38,212 nucleotides of DNA from a virus: positions 1 through 38,212 of IMG/VR virus record IMGVR_UViG_3300035682_000087; one strand, 5' to 3'. Numbering within the stretch: the stretch's first letter is position 1; each line of letters opens with the position of its first letter. The notes beneath the pieces were generated by a model. It did no database searches. It was not told the origin of the DNA and worked only from the letters and a program-made list of their open reading frames with translations. The position numbers were made by a program, and so were the translations under genes. Below are positions 5,653 to 12,533 of this stretch, in pieces.

Positions 5653-5780
5653 CGGTGCAGCGCCTCGGCAGCGCGTCTGGCAAGGTATCTGACGACATCC
5701 TCTAGGCAGAACAGCGCGTGCACAGCCCCCAGCAGCGCGAGACAGCCCAGCGGCCAGAGAAACGGCTCGGGGATCATCAT
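5643..5780 (-). CDS. Micro membrane protein B1 (45 aa)
   Basis: GGAGGTG precedes the ATG. The product starts MMIPEPFLWPLGCLALLGAV and continues as one hydrophobic helix (residues 7-26) followed by an amphipathic, Arg-rich tail (RYLARRAAEALHRWL). It is a paralogue of the 46-residue product of 8427-8567: both share IP-x-P-(F/Y)LWPLGCLA, VHA-x-F, ED, and a terminal RW. The C-terminal positive charge predicts a cytoplasmic tail. Function unknown; holin, pinholin or host-membrane modulator are options. Confidence 0.8.
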   Translation of the reverse strand: MMIPEPFLWPLGCLALLGAVHALFCLEDVVRYLARRAAEALHRWL

Positions 5781-5845
5781 GGCTGCACCTCCAGCGCGGC
5801 GGCGAGGCCAGTATAATCCAGTATAATCTCGTCTGCTGTTGTCAT
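5777..5845 (-). CDS. Possible 22-residue leader peptide
   Basis: The ATG overlaps the stop of the upstream gene (ATGA), and its own TGA overlaps the ATG of micro membrane gene B1. The peptide starts MTTADEIILDYTGLAAALEV. It may exist mainly to keep ribosomes moving from 5842 to 5780. A 10-bp duplication (CCAGTATAAT twice on the plus strand) lies inside it. No independent evidence of function. Confidence 0.35.
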   Translation of the reverse strand: MTTADEIILDYTGLAAALEVQP

Positions 5846-6048
5846 ATACCGATCCCGATTAAACGAGCCGCCGCCGCGACCCGCGTTTCAATGTCTTTGA
5901 CCGCTTTCTCAACCCGTGCGGGCGGCACGGGCACGCCGAATACCTCACCTCGCGTTATCACGTCCTCAACCGCTCGACACCGTGCGCTGATCGTCTCACA
6001 GTGCTGCGCGAGGGTGCGTACATGCTTGCGGAGCTGTGCGTCGGTCAT
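5842..6048 (-). CDS. Hypothetical helical protein (68 aa)
   Basis: The ATG overlaps the TGA of the methyltransferase gene. The product starts MTDAQLRKHVRTLAQHCETI and is helical, with Arg-rich faces and a short Pro-rich turn (VPVPPARVEKAVKD). No family recognised. Being directly coupled to the methyltransferase it may be co-expressed in fixed ratio with it. Confidence 0.65.
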   Translation of the reverse strand: MTDAQLRKHVRTLAQHCETISARCRAVEDVITRGEVFGVPVPPARVEKAVKDIETRVAAAARLIGIGI

Positions 6049-7295
6049 GCGATGGCCTCCTTGAGCCGTCGCCCGATCCACTCGGCGCACACGCTGCCGA
6101 CGCCGTTCCCGCACAAGCGGTAGCGCGCCGTGTCACTCAGCGCGTACTCGGTTCCGTTTTCCTTGCGCCCCGTGGCGGTCCACTGGTCCGGCCATGACAT
6201 GAGGCGCTCGCATTCCAACGGGGTGAGGCGGCGAGGGCGAGCGTGGATTACCGTGCTTTGCAACCCGCCGTTCATGTAATTCCTCGGGCCTTTCGCGTCT
6301 CGCGCCATAATCGGCGGCAGCGTTTCAGGCCACACAACAGCCTGGTCTAGCACCCCCATGCCATCGGTCGGACGACCGATGGCGGGCGACACGTCACCGC
6401 TGATCGGCGTCTGCGTGTGGTGGAAGGCGAGGACACCGTTGCGACCCCCGCCGCTCTTGCCACGGGCCATTGATGGCCCGTGGGTTTCCGTGCTCGCGTT
6501 CAGTTCGCTGTCCCACGCGATGACGCCCGCTTCGGAACTGCTGTTAACGCGGACGGTTGAGGAAGTCGTTTCAACCGTCCGCTGGTAGCTGTTGTACGCG
6601 GTTACACCGCCCTCAACGCCGCCTCCAGTGCTGGCGGCAGCGATTTCCCTCGACTGCTGGCGCGGCGAATGATGCCCGCACACGCCTTCGCGGAGAGCCA
6701 GAACTTCGGCGGGATCGACGCCGCCGGTTCGAGCAGCGAGGATAAAGACACGCACCCGGCGCTGGGGAGGCCCAAAGTGCTGCAAGTCAAGCACACGCCA
6801 CGCGGCCACGGCGGTAGGTCCCACTGCTCGACCGCCCCGAAGGTATTTGACCTTTCCGTGCTTGTCGGCTCGAAGAGCGCCGTCTGCGACCAGATCGCGC
6901 CCGACGATGGTAGAGAGAACTTCGGCAAAGTCATGCCCGTTGTTGGAAGAGAACGCCCCGGCCACATTCTCCCAGAGCAGGTACGGCGCGTCAGATTCGC
7001 GCCAAATGCGGACTTGCTCGTGGAACAGTGATGACCGTGCGCCGGTCAACCCTGCGCGTTTGCCAGCGACGGACAAGTCCTGGCACGGCGAACCGCCCGA
7101 GAGCAGCGTAATCCCGCGATAGTCAGCCCCGTTGATCTGTGTCACGTCGCCATCAAGCCGCGTGTCAGGCCAGAGATGGCGCAGCACGGCGCGGGCGTGT
7201 GGCTCAATCTCGGCGTGTGCCGCCGCATGGAATCCCGCGGCCTCTAGGCCAAGCGAGAGCCCCCCAGCGCCAGCGAATAGCTCGGCGTAGGTCAC
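6045..7295 (-). CDS. DNA (cytosine-5)-methyltransferase
   Basis: This 416-residue protein has the C5-methyltransferase motifs in order: motif I ELFAGAGGLSLG (5-16) for S-adenosylmethionine, motif IV GGSPCQDLS with catalytic Cys71, motif VI ENV (109-111), motif VIII QRRVRVF (178-184), a variable target-recognition region (about 185-345), motif IX RLTPLECERLMSWP and motif X GNGV (396-399). It methylates cytosine C5 in a DNA site set by the target region. The start is GTG at 7295, overlapping the previous TGA (GTGA); no in-frame ATG fits. No restriction endonuclease partner is nearby, so it is a solitary enzyme, most likely protecting phage DNA against host restriction. Confidence 0.95.
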   Translation of the reverse strand: MTYAELFAGAGGLSLGLEAAGFHAAAHAEIEPHARAVLRHLWPDTRLDGDVTQINGADYRGITLLSGGSPCQDLSVAGKRAGLTGARSSLFHEQVRIWRESDAPYLLWENVAGAFSSNNGHDFAEVLSTIVGRDLVADGALRADKHGKVKYLRGGRAVGPTAVAAWRVLDLQHFGPPQRRVRVFILAARTGGVDPAEVLALREGVCGHHSPRQQSREIAAASTGGGVEGGVTAYNSYQRTVETTSSTVRVNSSSEAGVIAWDSELNASTETHGPSMARGKSGGGRNGVLAFHHTQTPISGDVSPAIGRPTDGMGVLDQAVVWPETLPPIMARDAKGPRNYMNGGLQSTVIHARPRRLTPLECERLMSWPDQWTATGRKENGTEYALSDTARYRLCGNGVGSVCAEWIGRRLKEAIA

Positions 7296-7603
7296 GATGC
7301 CATCTCCGCTGCTTTGAGCGCTGTGACAGCGGACAACAACATGTCTTGTCGGCGCACGATCTCTGCCCACCGAAACCCGTCGTCCCACGTCTCTGCGTAC
7401 GCGACGGCAGCGGTAAGGACCACCTTCTCGGCGTGATCGACTGCCGCCCCGCGCTCGGCCTCCGTGCCCGCGCTTGCCCGGTGCATCGCGGCCCACTCGT
7501 CTTTGGTCATCCGCTCTGGCAGCCCGCCCGCCTCTGCCTCGGCCAGCGTCAGCGGGCGGCGAGCGTCACCCGTGCCCGTTGCGACTCGGTCGCCGGACTT
7601 CAT
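7292..7603 (-). CDS. Hypothetical protein (103 aa)
   Basis: The ATG overlaps the upstream stop (ATGA), and its TGA overlaps the GTG of the methyltransferase gene. The product starts MKSGDRVATGTGDARRPLTL. The C-terminal half is helical (HAEKVVLTAAVAYAETWDDG, then EIVRRQDMLLSAVTALKAA). No recognised domain. Confidence 0.65.
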   Translation of the reverse strand: MKSGDRVATGTGDARRPLTLAEAEAGGLPERMTKDEWAAMHRASAGTEAERGAAVDHAEKVVLTAAVAYAETWDDGFRWAEIVRRQDMLLSAVTALKAAEMAS

Positions 7604-7926
7604 GCGCTCACCTCCTCACACGGGTTGGCGATCAGGTCCGCGATCACGGCGAGGTGCCGACCGTGGACCCACACTGTCTCACGCCATTCACCGTCGCCCT
7701 GCCGGTACTCGACCACCCCCGCCACACAGCGGTAGCTGTGCCCCGACACGGTGACCACGCGCCAGACCGGCGGCAGCGGCGGGACCACGGCTTCAGCGTT
7801 TCTTCGTGTGTCCGTGCGGCCCGAGTAATAGCCCGCCTTTGCAATAGCCTGACAGCACAAGTCCACCACCGCCGCACGCAGCTCGGCGGGCGTGGTGGCG
7901 TCGTAGATGGATAGGGTCGAGTTCAT
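7600..7926 (-). CDS. Hypothetical protein (108 aa)
   Basis: AGAGGA stands before the ATG. The product starts MNSTLSIYDATTPAELRAAV, then has a basic, beta-rich centre (PVWRVVTVSGHSYRCVAGVV) and ends with ADLIANPCEEVSA. An N-terminal helix followed by a small beta sheet is likely. It is coupled to the next gene through ATGA. No family recognised. Confidence 0.65.
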   Translation of the reverse strand: MNSTLSIYDATTPAELRAAVVDLCCQAIAKAGYYSGRTDTRRNAEAVVPPLPPVWRVVTVSGHSYRCVAGVVEYRQGDGEWRETVWVHGRHLAVIADLIANPCEEVSA

Positions 7927-7955
7927 TCTGTGTCCTCTGGTGGCGGGGTGGGTGG

Positions 7956-8117
7956 TTATCTCGGGGTGTCTTGCAGCGCAGCGTTGGCAGCACGGAGGCG
8001 GTCAATCTCCTCTATCAACGCCCAGCCCTCGCCGCAGTACCCTTCGCGTCCGTCGCACCACCGCTGCCAACGCTGACAACAGTAGTAGGGCAGCGGCGAG
8101 GCGTTCGTAGGTGTTAG
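7956..8117 (-). other. Open frame with Cys-rich and coiled-coil features, no start codon
   Basis: A 53-codon open frame lies in the same DNA as the small membrane frame 8002-8121 but shifted by one base. It reads CCQRWQRWCDGREGYCGEGW followed by ALIEEIDRLRAANAALQ, which looks like real protein (four Cys in a compact block, then a heptad coiled coil) and reaches a stop close to the next gene. It has no ATG, GTG or TTG; CTG at 8093 is the only near-cognate choice. A frameshift from the 8121 start could also supply it. Confidence 0.35.
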
Positions 8118-8121
8118 TCAT
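8002..8121 (-). CDS. Possible micro membrane protein (39 aa)
   Basis: The ATG at 8121 lies just inside the end of the HTH gene. The product starts MTNTYERLAAALLLLSALAA, one short hydrophobic helix, then a very basic tail (RRTRRVLRRG). The Shine-Dalgarno is weak. It overlaps, in another frame, the Cys-rich open frame at 7956-8117; only one of the two, or a frameshift fusion, may be real. Confidence 0.4.
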   Translation of the reverse strand: MTNTYERLAAALLLLSALAAVVRRTRRVLRRGLGVDRGD

Positions 8122-8425
8122 GGCTTGTGTCCGGTGGTATCTCTGCTGCCCGTTCTCGACACGCTCGGGCGTAGGTATCGCGTATCTGTGTCGCACTCAC
8201 GCCGACGATGGCCCCAATTTTGGCATAGGACAAGCCAGTGTGCCGCAACTCCCACACCCGATCAACGCGAGCCTGTGTCCGTGGCGAACGAGACTTTCTC
8301 CCGCCCCGCCAACGAGCGTCCTTCGCGGCAGGATATAGCGTGATGGACTGGCTGGAAAAATCAATGACGTACAGCCGACAGTCTGTTAGATTCGGCTCCC
8401 CGATAATCAGTTCTGCGTTGGTCAT
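8114..8425 (-). CDS. HTH DNA-binding protein (103 aa)
   Basis: GGAGGGAG stands close before the ATG at 8425. The N-terminus (MTNAELIIGEPNLTD) is beta-like. Residues about 50-95 contain VWELRHTGLSYAKIGAIVGV followed by SATQIRDTYARACRER, a helix-turn-helix of the sigma70 region-4/resolvase type. It lies one base from micro membrane gene B2 and is likely a phage regulator. Confidence 0.7.
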   Translation of the reverse strand: MTNAELIIGEPNLTDCRLYVIDFSSQSITLYPAAKDARWRGGRKSRSPRTQARVDRVWELRHTGLSYAKIGAIVGVSATQIRDTYARACRERAAEIPPDTSHD

Positions 8426-8426
8426 G

Positions 8427-8567
8427 CTACTCCCTCCATCGCTGCACTGCGTCGATAGACCTATGCACGATATGGTGCAGCAAGTCTTCGATGAAGAACA
8501 CGGCATGAACCAGCCCGATCATCGCTAGGCAACCAAGCGGCCAGAGGTACGGGGTAGGGATGGTCAT
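8427..8567 (-). CDS. Micro membrane protein B2 (46 aa)
   Basis: A long AGGAGGAGGAGG run precedes the ATG, and the ATG overlaps the previous TGA. The product starts MTIPTPYLWPLGCLAMIGLV; one hydrophobic helix (7-26) is followed by ED and an amphipathic tail with His and Arg, ending VQRWRE. It is a paralogue of B1 (5643-5780), sharing the LWPLGCLA core. The strong Shine-Dalgarno predicts high expression. Confidence 0.82.
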   Translation of the reverse strand: MTIPTPYLWPLGCLAMIGLVHAVFFIEDLLHHIVHRSIDAVQRWRE

Positions 8568-8737
8568 GCCTCCTCCTCCTCTAGCGGCTCCTCAAACAGC
8601 AGCGGGTCCAACTCCATGCCCGTGTCCCGATCTTCCAGCGCTTGCATCTTCGCGTGACGTTTGATTGCGGCGTCCTGCGCCCGCTCGTACGCGAACTCGT
8701 CGTCCTCTAAGCGGATGTCCCAATCGTCGTAGCTCAT
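8564..8737 (-). CDS. Small acidic protein (57 aa)
   Basis: The ATG overlaps the upstream TGA (ATGA), and its TGA overlaps the ATG of B2. The product starts MSYDDWDIRLEDDEFAYERA, has a short basic helix in the middle (IKRHAKMQALEDR) and ends in a Glu run. Net charge is strongly negative, as in DNA-mimic or inhibitor proteins, but no family is recognised. The start/stop couplings on both sides support it being a gene. Confidence 0.7.
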   Translation of the reverse strand: MSYDDWDIRLEDDEFAYERAQDAAIKRHAKMQALEDRDTGMELDPLLFEEPLEEEEA

Positions 8738-8892
8738 GTCTCCACTCCCAGTAACGCCACGATCAAGTGCGTGGCAAGGTGCGCCCGCTGCACGTGCAGC
8801 GAGCGGAGTTCTGCCGTCAGCACGGCAATGCGCGTGTCGATGTCTTGTAGCGCCTGCGGTGCGTGATCTTCAATAGCTCGCGCAATGTTCAC
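8734..8892 (-). CDS. Small coiled-coil protein (52 aa)
   Basis: GGAGGG stands just before GTG at 8892, the preferred start; a TTG at 8919 would add nine residues. The product begins VNIARAIEDHAPQALQDI and continues as a heptad helix (TRIAVLTAELRSLHVQRAHL). The stop overlaps the next ATG. Function unknown. Confidence 0.6.
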   Translation of the reverse strand: MNIARAIEDHAPQALQDIDTRIAVLTAELRSLHVQRAHLATHLIVALLGVET

Positions 8893-8919
8893 CGCCCCTC
8901 CAGTATCCAGATGTGACAA

Positions 8920-9795
8920 CTAGCTTTCCCAAAACGGGATGATGCTAGACAGTTTTTTGGCGATCTCTTTGTACGCTTTTTCTCCGACCAACCTGACGTC
9001 AACAGATGGGTGATACTTTTTCATGCGCTTCAGCTTCGTGGCGCTTTTCTTGTCCATCCACCCCTTCACCTCATCGTACCACACGCTGCCATCTATGCCG
9101 TACACCTTGAAGTCTGGCGTGTACGAACGCACCCCGCGACGTATCTTCTCAAACCAGAACGTGTCTACCTCAAACTCCCACCGCAAGATGTGCCCCTGCG
9201 CGATCAGCAGGTTGAGATACCGCGCATAGTTCGCTTCCCATCGCGACCTAAAAAAGATTTTGCCAAGGTCGTCTCGGTATCCACGCTTGGCGTGAGAGTA
9301 AATGGAGTTTGGCGCGAATTTCACACGCTCGATTAATCGTCGCGATGCGGCGGTAAGCTGCTTCTGTGTCTTCTTCAGGAAATGGTGCGTCCCATCCTGC
9401 ACTTTCTGACGACTTCGGCGGCTTTGCTCCGCACAGAACTCAGCACTGTGCTTTTTGCCAAGCATCCCCCTCGCGTGTTGCTGCTCACCGGATGCCAGCC
9501 GCTCGGCGTATGCTTTCCCGCGCTTCTTGGCAACTTCAGGACTAGGCTTGACGATCTTCCCTTCCAGCCAATTCTTTTTCATCACTGCACTCTGATCGTG
9601 CAGCCTTGCCTTCCCCTTGCGAACCCACTTGACCTTGTTCCGGTACGCCCACATCACAAGGCCGCGATACGAGAACGGAGGGCCAAGCATATCGGCGCAC
9701 AATGTCGGCCCGAAATCTCCGTAATGTTCACGCAACCATTGCGCGACTTCTGGTGGGTACGTGGCCTTACTTTGTTGCTTCTCTTCTTCAGTAAT
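8920..9795 (-). CDS. Homing-type endonuclease (NUMOD3 plus PD-(D/E)XK-like domain)
   Basis: The N-terminal part, YPPEVAQWLREHYGDFGPTL, looks like a helix-turn-helix; GMLGKKHSAEFCAEQSRRS resembles the NUMOD3 DNA-binding motif of homing endonucleases; the C-terminal half has FRSRWEANYARYLNLL, SYTPDF and YDEVKGW, an E...PD...ExK nuclease layout. It should cut a DNA site, perhaps in related phages. The coherent N-terminus needs codons upstream of the first TTG (9735). The frame opens after TAA at 9844-9846, and the only start with a Shine-Dalgarno (GGAGG) is ATT at 9795, giving 291 residues. An AUU start, or a sequence error, must be assumed. Base composition is more AT-rich than in its neighbours, suggesting a mobile gene. 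Confidence 0.7.
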   Translation of the reverse strand: MTEEEKQQSKATYPPEVAQWLREHYGDFGPTLCADMLGPPFSYRGLVMWAYRNKVKWVRKGKARLHDQSAVMKKNWLEGKIVKPSPEVAKKRGKAYAERLASGEQQHARGMLGKKHSAEFCAEQSRRSRQKVQDGTHHFLKKTQKQLTAASRRLIERVKFAPNSIYSHAKRGYRDDLGKIFFRSRWEANYARYLNLLIAQGHILRWEFEVDTFWFEKIRRGVRSYTPDFKVYGIDGSVWYDEVKGWMDKKSATKLKRMKKYHPSVDVRLVGEKAYKEIAKKLSSIIPFWES

Positions 9796-9878
9796 ACTGC
9801 CTCCGTGTGTTTTTAAGTGTCCACGGCTACACAGTACAGTAAATTAAAGTCCCGCGCAATCCCCAAGTTCAAGTATCA

Positions 9879-11627
9879 TCAATTCCGCTCCTTCCATCGT
9901 GGAATCATCGGGCCATGCACTTCTTCGGCTTCCCGAATGCTGACCGTGCGCTGTGTCAAGCGCAGGGTGCGGAAGTCCCACTGGACAGGGATGTCGCACA
10001 CGCCGCCCATGCGATTCTTGTCCACGATCAGCCAAGTGTCGGCCAAGTTGCCAGCGCGAGTAAAGCGCGAGTGATCGAACAGCAGCACCTGGTGTGAATC
10101 GTTCTCAATCGCACTGCCACCCATCAACCCCTGACTAATCGGGCGCTCCGATCTCGCCGCGCTGGTCTGGCGGTTGAACTGGCTTAACGTCACCATCCGC
10201 ACGTTCAAGCTCTGCGCCAACTCCCGTAGTTGGTGCGATACCGCTTCGATGCGGTCATGGATGCTGACCAGATTGCTCACCGACGCGAGTTGGATGTAGT
10301 CCATGATGAAGTAGCTGGACCCACTCACCTCGGCATGATGTTTGATACACGCGGCGACATCGGCCATGCGCGACAAGGGGCGACGGTTGACCAGCACATG
10401 ACCACCCGTGCGCTCGCGGATCTCGTTCAGCGAGCGAGCGGCCCTGCCGTACGCCGCTTGGTCAAACGACGGCCCCTGCTCCAGCAGCGTCACCGACTCG
10501 TTGCTCACCACCGACAGCAGCCGTGTTGCCAACTCACTGCGCCCCATCTCCAGCGACAGGAACGTCACCGTCTCACCGTGTTCGATGGCGCGAGCGGCGA
10601 GGTTGATGCCGATCAACGACTTGCCAGTGCCCGTGTTGGCCCCGATGGTAATCAGCCAACTCTTGGCGATGCCCACGCCGCCACCGCTGGACCCGCACAC
10701 ACGGTTCCACTGATCGAGCGGCGTCGGCACGGCGTCCACAGGAGCCAGCTTCTCGGTCAGCATCTGGTCCAGCGTGTCGCCCGTGATGCTGTCAAACGCC
10801 ACGGCTGGCGGCTCGGCTCCAATAGGGGTGGTGGTGCTGATGATCCCCTGCCACACCGTCGCCCAGTCATCCCCATGCGCCTGCACCGACTGGTGCAAAT
10901 CACAGAGGTCTTTCATGATCTGCTCGCGGTGCTTCACGTCGCGCAGGATGCGGGCCTTGGGGAGGGATGCGGAGATCGCCGCCACCATCGTCGCGCCTCC
11001 CTCGTCAGGCTCCTGCCACACGATCACCTCACGCCCTGACAACAGCGCAGCGTAGTCTGGCTTCCACTGCGAAGCGCCAGGGAGGCCCACCACCGTCACG
11101 CCACGCTGCCAGCCGGCATGACAGTCAGACTCCCCTTCTACGATCAACACGGGGCCGGTAGATGCGGCCAGCACGTCCTGCCCGTACAGCGGCGTCCCTT
11201 CCCCGTCCCGATCCCAGAACGTGCCCTTGCGGGTGCGGCACTTGGTGCGGATGGTGGTGCCATCGGCGCGACGGTACGGCATGGCGACAATCGCATCGCC
11301 ATACTTTCCGATTCTCTCTTCAACGCCTGCCTTTGCCAGCCCTGCCAGCGCCAACCCCTTCCGCTCGGCGTACTCATGCAGCGTCAAGCCGCTCGGCGCG
11401 GCATCGTCTGGCAACGCCACGCCCAACGCCTCGCCCAAGGTCGCCAGCGGCTCGGTGAAGCCACAGGCCGCACAGCCCCATGCATGGTCGCCAAGCCATG
11501 CGCTGCTGGTGCTGTCGTTGTGCCGAGTGCAGCGGAAGGCAATGGCTTTCCCGCTCTTCTTCGCGCCATGACGGCCACGAAGGAGAGCAGACTTGAGAAG
11601 GCCGTGCGCGTCGAGCGTGTTCACCAC
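9879..11627 (-). CDS. Primase-helicase (T7 gp4-like)
   Basis: This 582-residue protein joins three parts. An N-terminal zinc motif C33-H36-C52-C55 reads the template. A Toprim primase domain has VLIVEGESDC near residue 160. A RecA/DnaB-type helicase has Walker A GANTGTGKS (about 328-336), LSLEMG, Walker B YFIMDYIQL and the SQFNRQ loop. It unwinds the fork 5' to 3' and makes primers. The start is GTG; two adjacent GTG codons overlap the upstream TGA, with AAGAGGA just before. It lies between the small gene at 11621 and the endonuclease gene, in the replication operon with the initiator-like gene. No DNA polymerase accompanies it. Confidence 0.95.
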   Translation of the reverse strand: MVNTLDAHGLLKSALLRGRHGAKKSGKAIAFRCTRHNDSTSSAWLGDHAWGCAACGFTEPLATLGEALGVALPDDAAPSGLTLHEYAERKGLALAGLAKAGVEERIGKYGDAIVAMPYRRADGTTIRTKCRTRKGTFWDRDGEGTPLYGQDVLAASTGPVLIVEGESDCHAGWQRGVTVVGLPGASQWKPDYAALLSGREVIVWQEPDEGGATMVAAISASLPKARILRDVKHREQIMKDLCDLHQSVQAHGDDWATVWQGIISTTTPIGAEPPAVAFDSITGDTLDQMLTEKLAPVDAVPTPLDQWNRVCGSSGGGVGIAKSWLITIGANTGTGKSLIGINLAARAIEHGETVTFLSLEMGRSELATRLLSVVSNESVTLLEQGPSFDQAAYGRAARSLNEIRERTGGHVLVNRRPLSRMADVAACIKHHAEVSGSSYFIMDYIQLASVSNLVSIHDRIEAVSHQLRELAQSLNVRMVTLSQFNRQTSAARSERPISQGLMGGSAIENDSHQVLLFDHSRFTRAGNLADTWLIVDKNRMGGVCDIPVQWDFRTLRLTQRTVSIREAEEVHGPMIPRWKERN

Positions 11628-11839
11628 TCCTCTTGCAGCAGCAGTTCAGGGGAACGGTGGGCAAATCGCTGCATCAGTTCTGTGTAGGTCGTTGCACAGA
11701 AATTGAAATGGTATCCCCCGAATGGCGGATCAACTTCCACCACAGCAGACCACCCATGCCCGTGCATGAACGACACATGAAGCAAGGTGTTGGTATCCGG
11801 CAGCCAGAACAGCCGCTCAGTGAAGTATCTCTCGTTCAT
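11621..11839 (-). CDS. Hypothetical protein (72 aa)
   Basis: The ATG at 11839 overlaps the TGA of the upstream gene (ATGA); a start at 11851 is less likely. The product starts MNERYFTERLFWLPDTNTLL and is rich in aromatic and beta-prone residues (HVSFMHGHGWSAVVEVDPPF), ending in an acidic LLLQEEW. Probably a small beta domain. No family recognised. Confidence 0.65.
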   Translation of the reverse strand: MNERYFTERLFWLPDTNTLLHVSFMHGHGWSAVVEVDPPFGGYHFNFCATTYTELMQRFAHRSPELLLQEEW

Positions 11840-12393
11840 TCGGCGTACCAAATTTGGGCTTGCCGCTTGATCGGCGGGATGCCGTCAATCACGGTGAAGC
11901 TGGAGTCTTCGATCAGCATCCGGTCTTGCGGCAGCAGCATGAGCGCATGGTCCGCTTCTCTCTCCACGATCCACAGGTGCTTGTGCTGCTCTGGGGCCAT
12001 GCTGTACCCATCGCCCATGTGGTCGATGCAGAACCACAGGGTGCCCTTCCCTATGATCTGCTTGTGATCGGGGCTCAGAATGGCGCAGGAGAGCCCAGAC
12101 AGCACTTCTGGCTGCCATGCCTCGGCGCTCCAGCCGTAGCAGTCCCACGAAACAATATCCGAAAGCTGGAGCGGGCTGTGTTCCACCATCGCGCCACGCA
12201 GGGCATGGAGCGGGACATCAACGACCAGCGCCCCGTTCTCCAGCAGGACGTGACAGCCGATAGAGCGACCGGGGGTGACGCTGACGCCCACCCAGACAGC
12301 GGGGATCAGCGCCGTACGGAACGGGTCGCGCAAGACGAACCTCGGCACGACGTACACGTAGCGGTGGGTGGGCAAGCTGATGTTATGGCTCAT
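11836..12393 (-). CDS. Hypothetical protein (185 aa)
   Basis: The ATG at 12393 has AGAGGAA upstream and overlaps the TGA of the micro membrane gene, so I prefer it to 12420. The product is beta-rich: HRYVYVVPRFVLRDPFRTAL, then VGVSVTPGRSIGCHVLLENG and VDVPLHALRGAM. The conserved-looking WDCYGWSAEAWQ follows. No signal peptide, membrane helix or known catalytic motif. Its place between the initiator and primase-helicase genes suggests a role in replication or takeover, by context only. Confidence 0.65.
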   Translation of the reverse strand: MSHNISLPTHRYVYVVPRFVLRDPFRTALIPAVWVGVSVTPGRSIGCHVLLENGALVVDVPLHALRGAMVEHSPLQLSDIVSWDCYGWSAEAWQPEVLSGLSCAILSPDHKQIIGKGTLWFCIDHMGDGYSMAPEQHKHLWIVEREADHALMLLPQDRMLIEDSSFTVIDGIPPIKRQAQIWYAE

Positions 12394-12533
12394 CGACGGT
12401 TCCTCTTGTGTCGTTCCCATGCGTCCAGAAACAGCACCCCTATAGCAACGGGAATGGCAAGTGCCAGAAAAAACAGCAAGACCATGGCTTCAAATTCCAG
12501 AAACACCGTAAGCCAGCGAGGGAGTTCAAGCAT
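12390..12533 (-). CDS. Micro membrane protein C (47 aa)
   Basis: The product starts MLELPRWLTVFLEFEAMVLL and has one long hydrophobic segment (about 17-38: VLLFFLALAIPVAIGVLFL) followed by a positively charged tail (DAWERHKRNRR). The ATG lies inside the end of the initiator gene, and the TGA overlaps the next ATG. It is not similar in sequence to families A or B. The basic C-terminus should remain in the cytoplasm. Unknown function. Confidence 0.7.
   Translation of the reverse strand: MLELPRWLTVFLEFEAMVLLFFLALAIPVAIGVLFLDAWERHKRNRR

Noticed and set aside
5812-5827. Two perfect TATAAT boxes 10 bases apart on the plus strand
   Set aside because: No matching -35 box at 16-18 bases, and they fall in coding DNA as a 10-bp duplication; antisense promoter not supported.
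10230-11039. Long plus-strand frame (269 codons) opposite the primase-helicase gene
   Set aside because: It lies antisense to a protein with clear motifs and has His/Arg-rich composition typical of a reverse shadow in GC-rich DNA.
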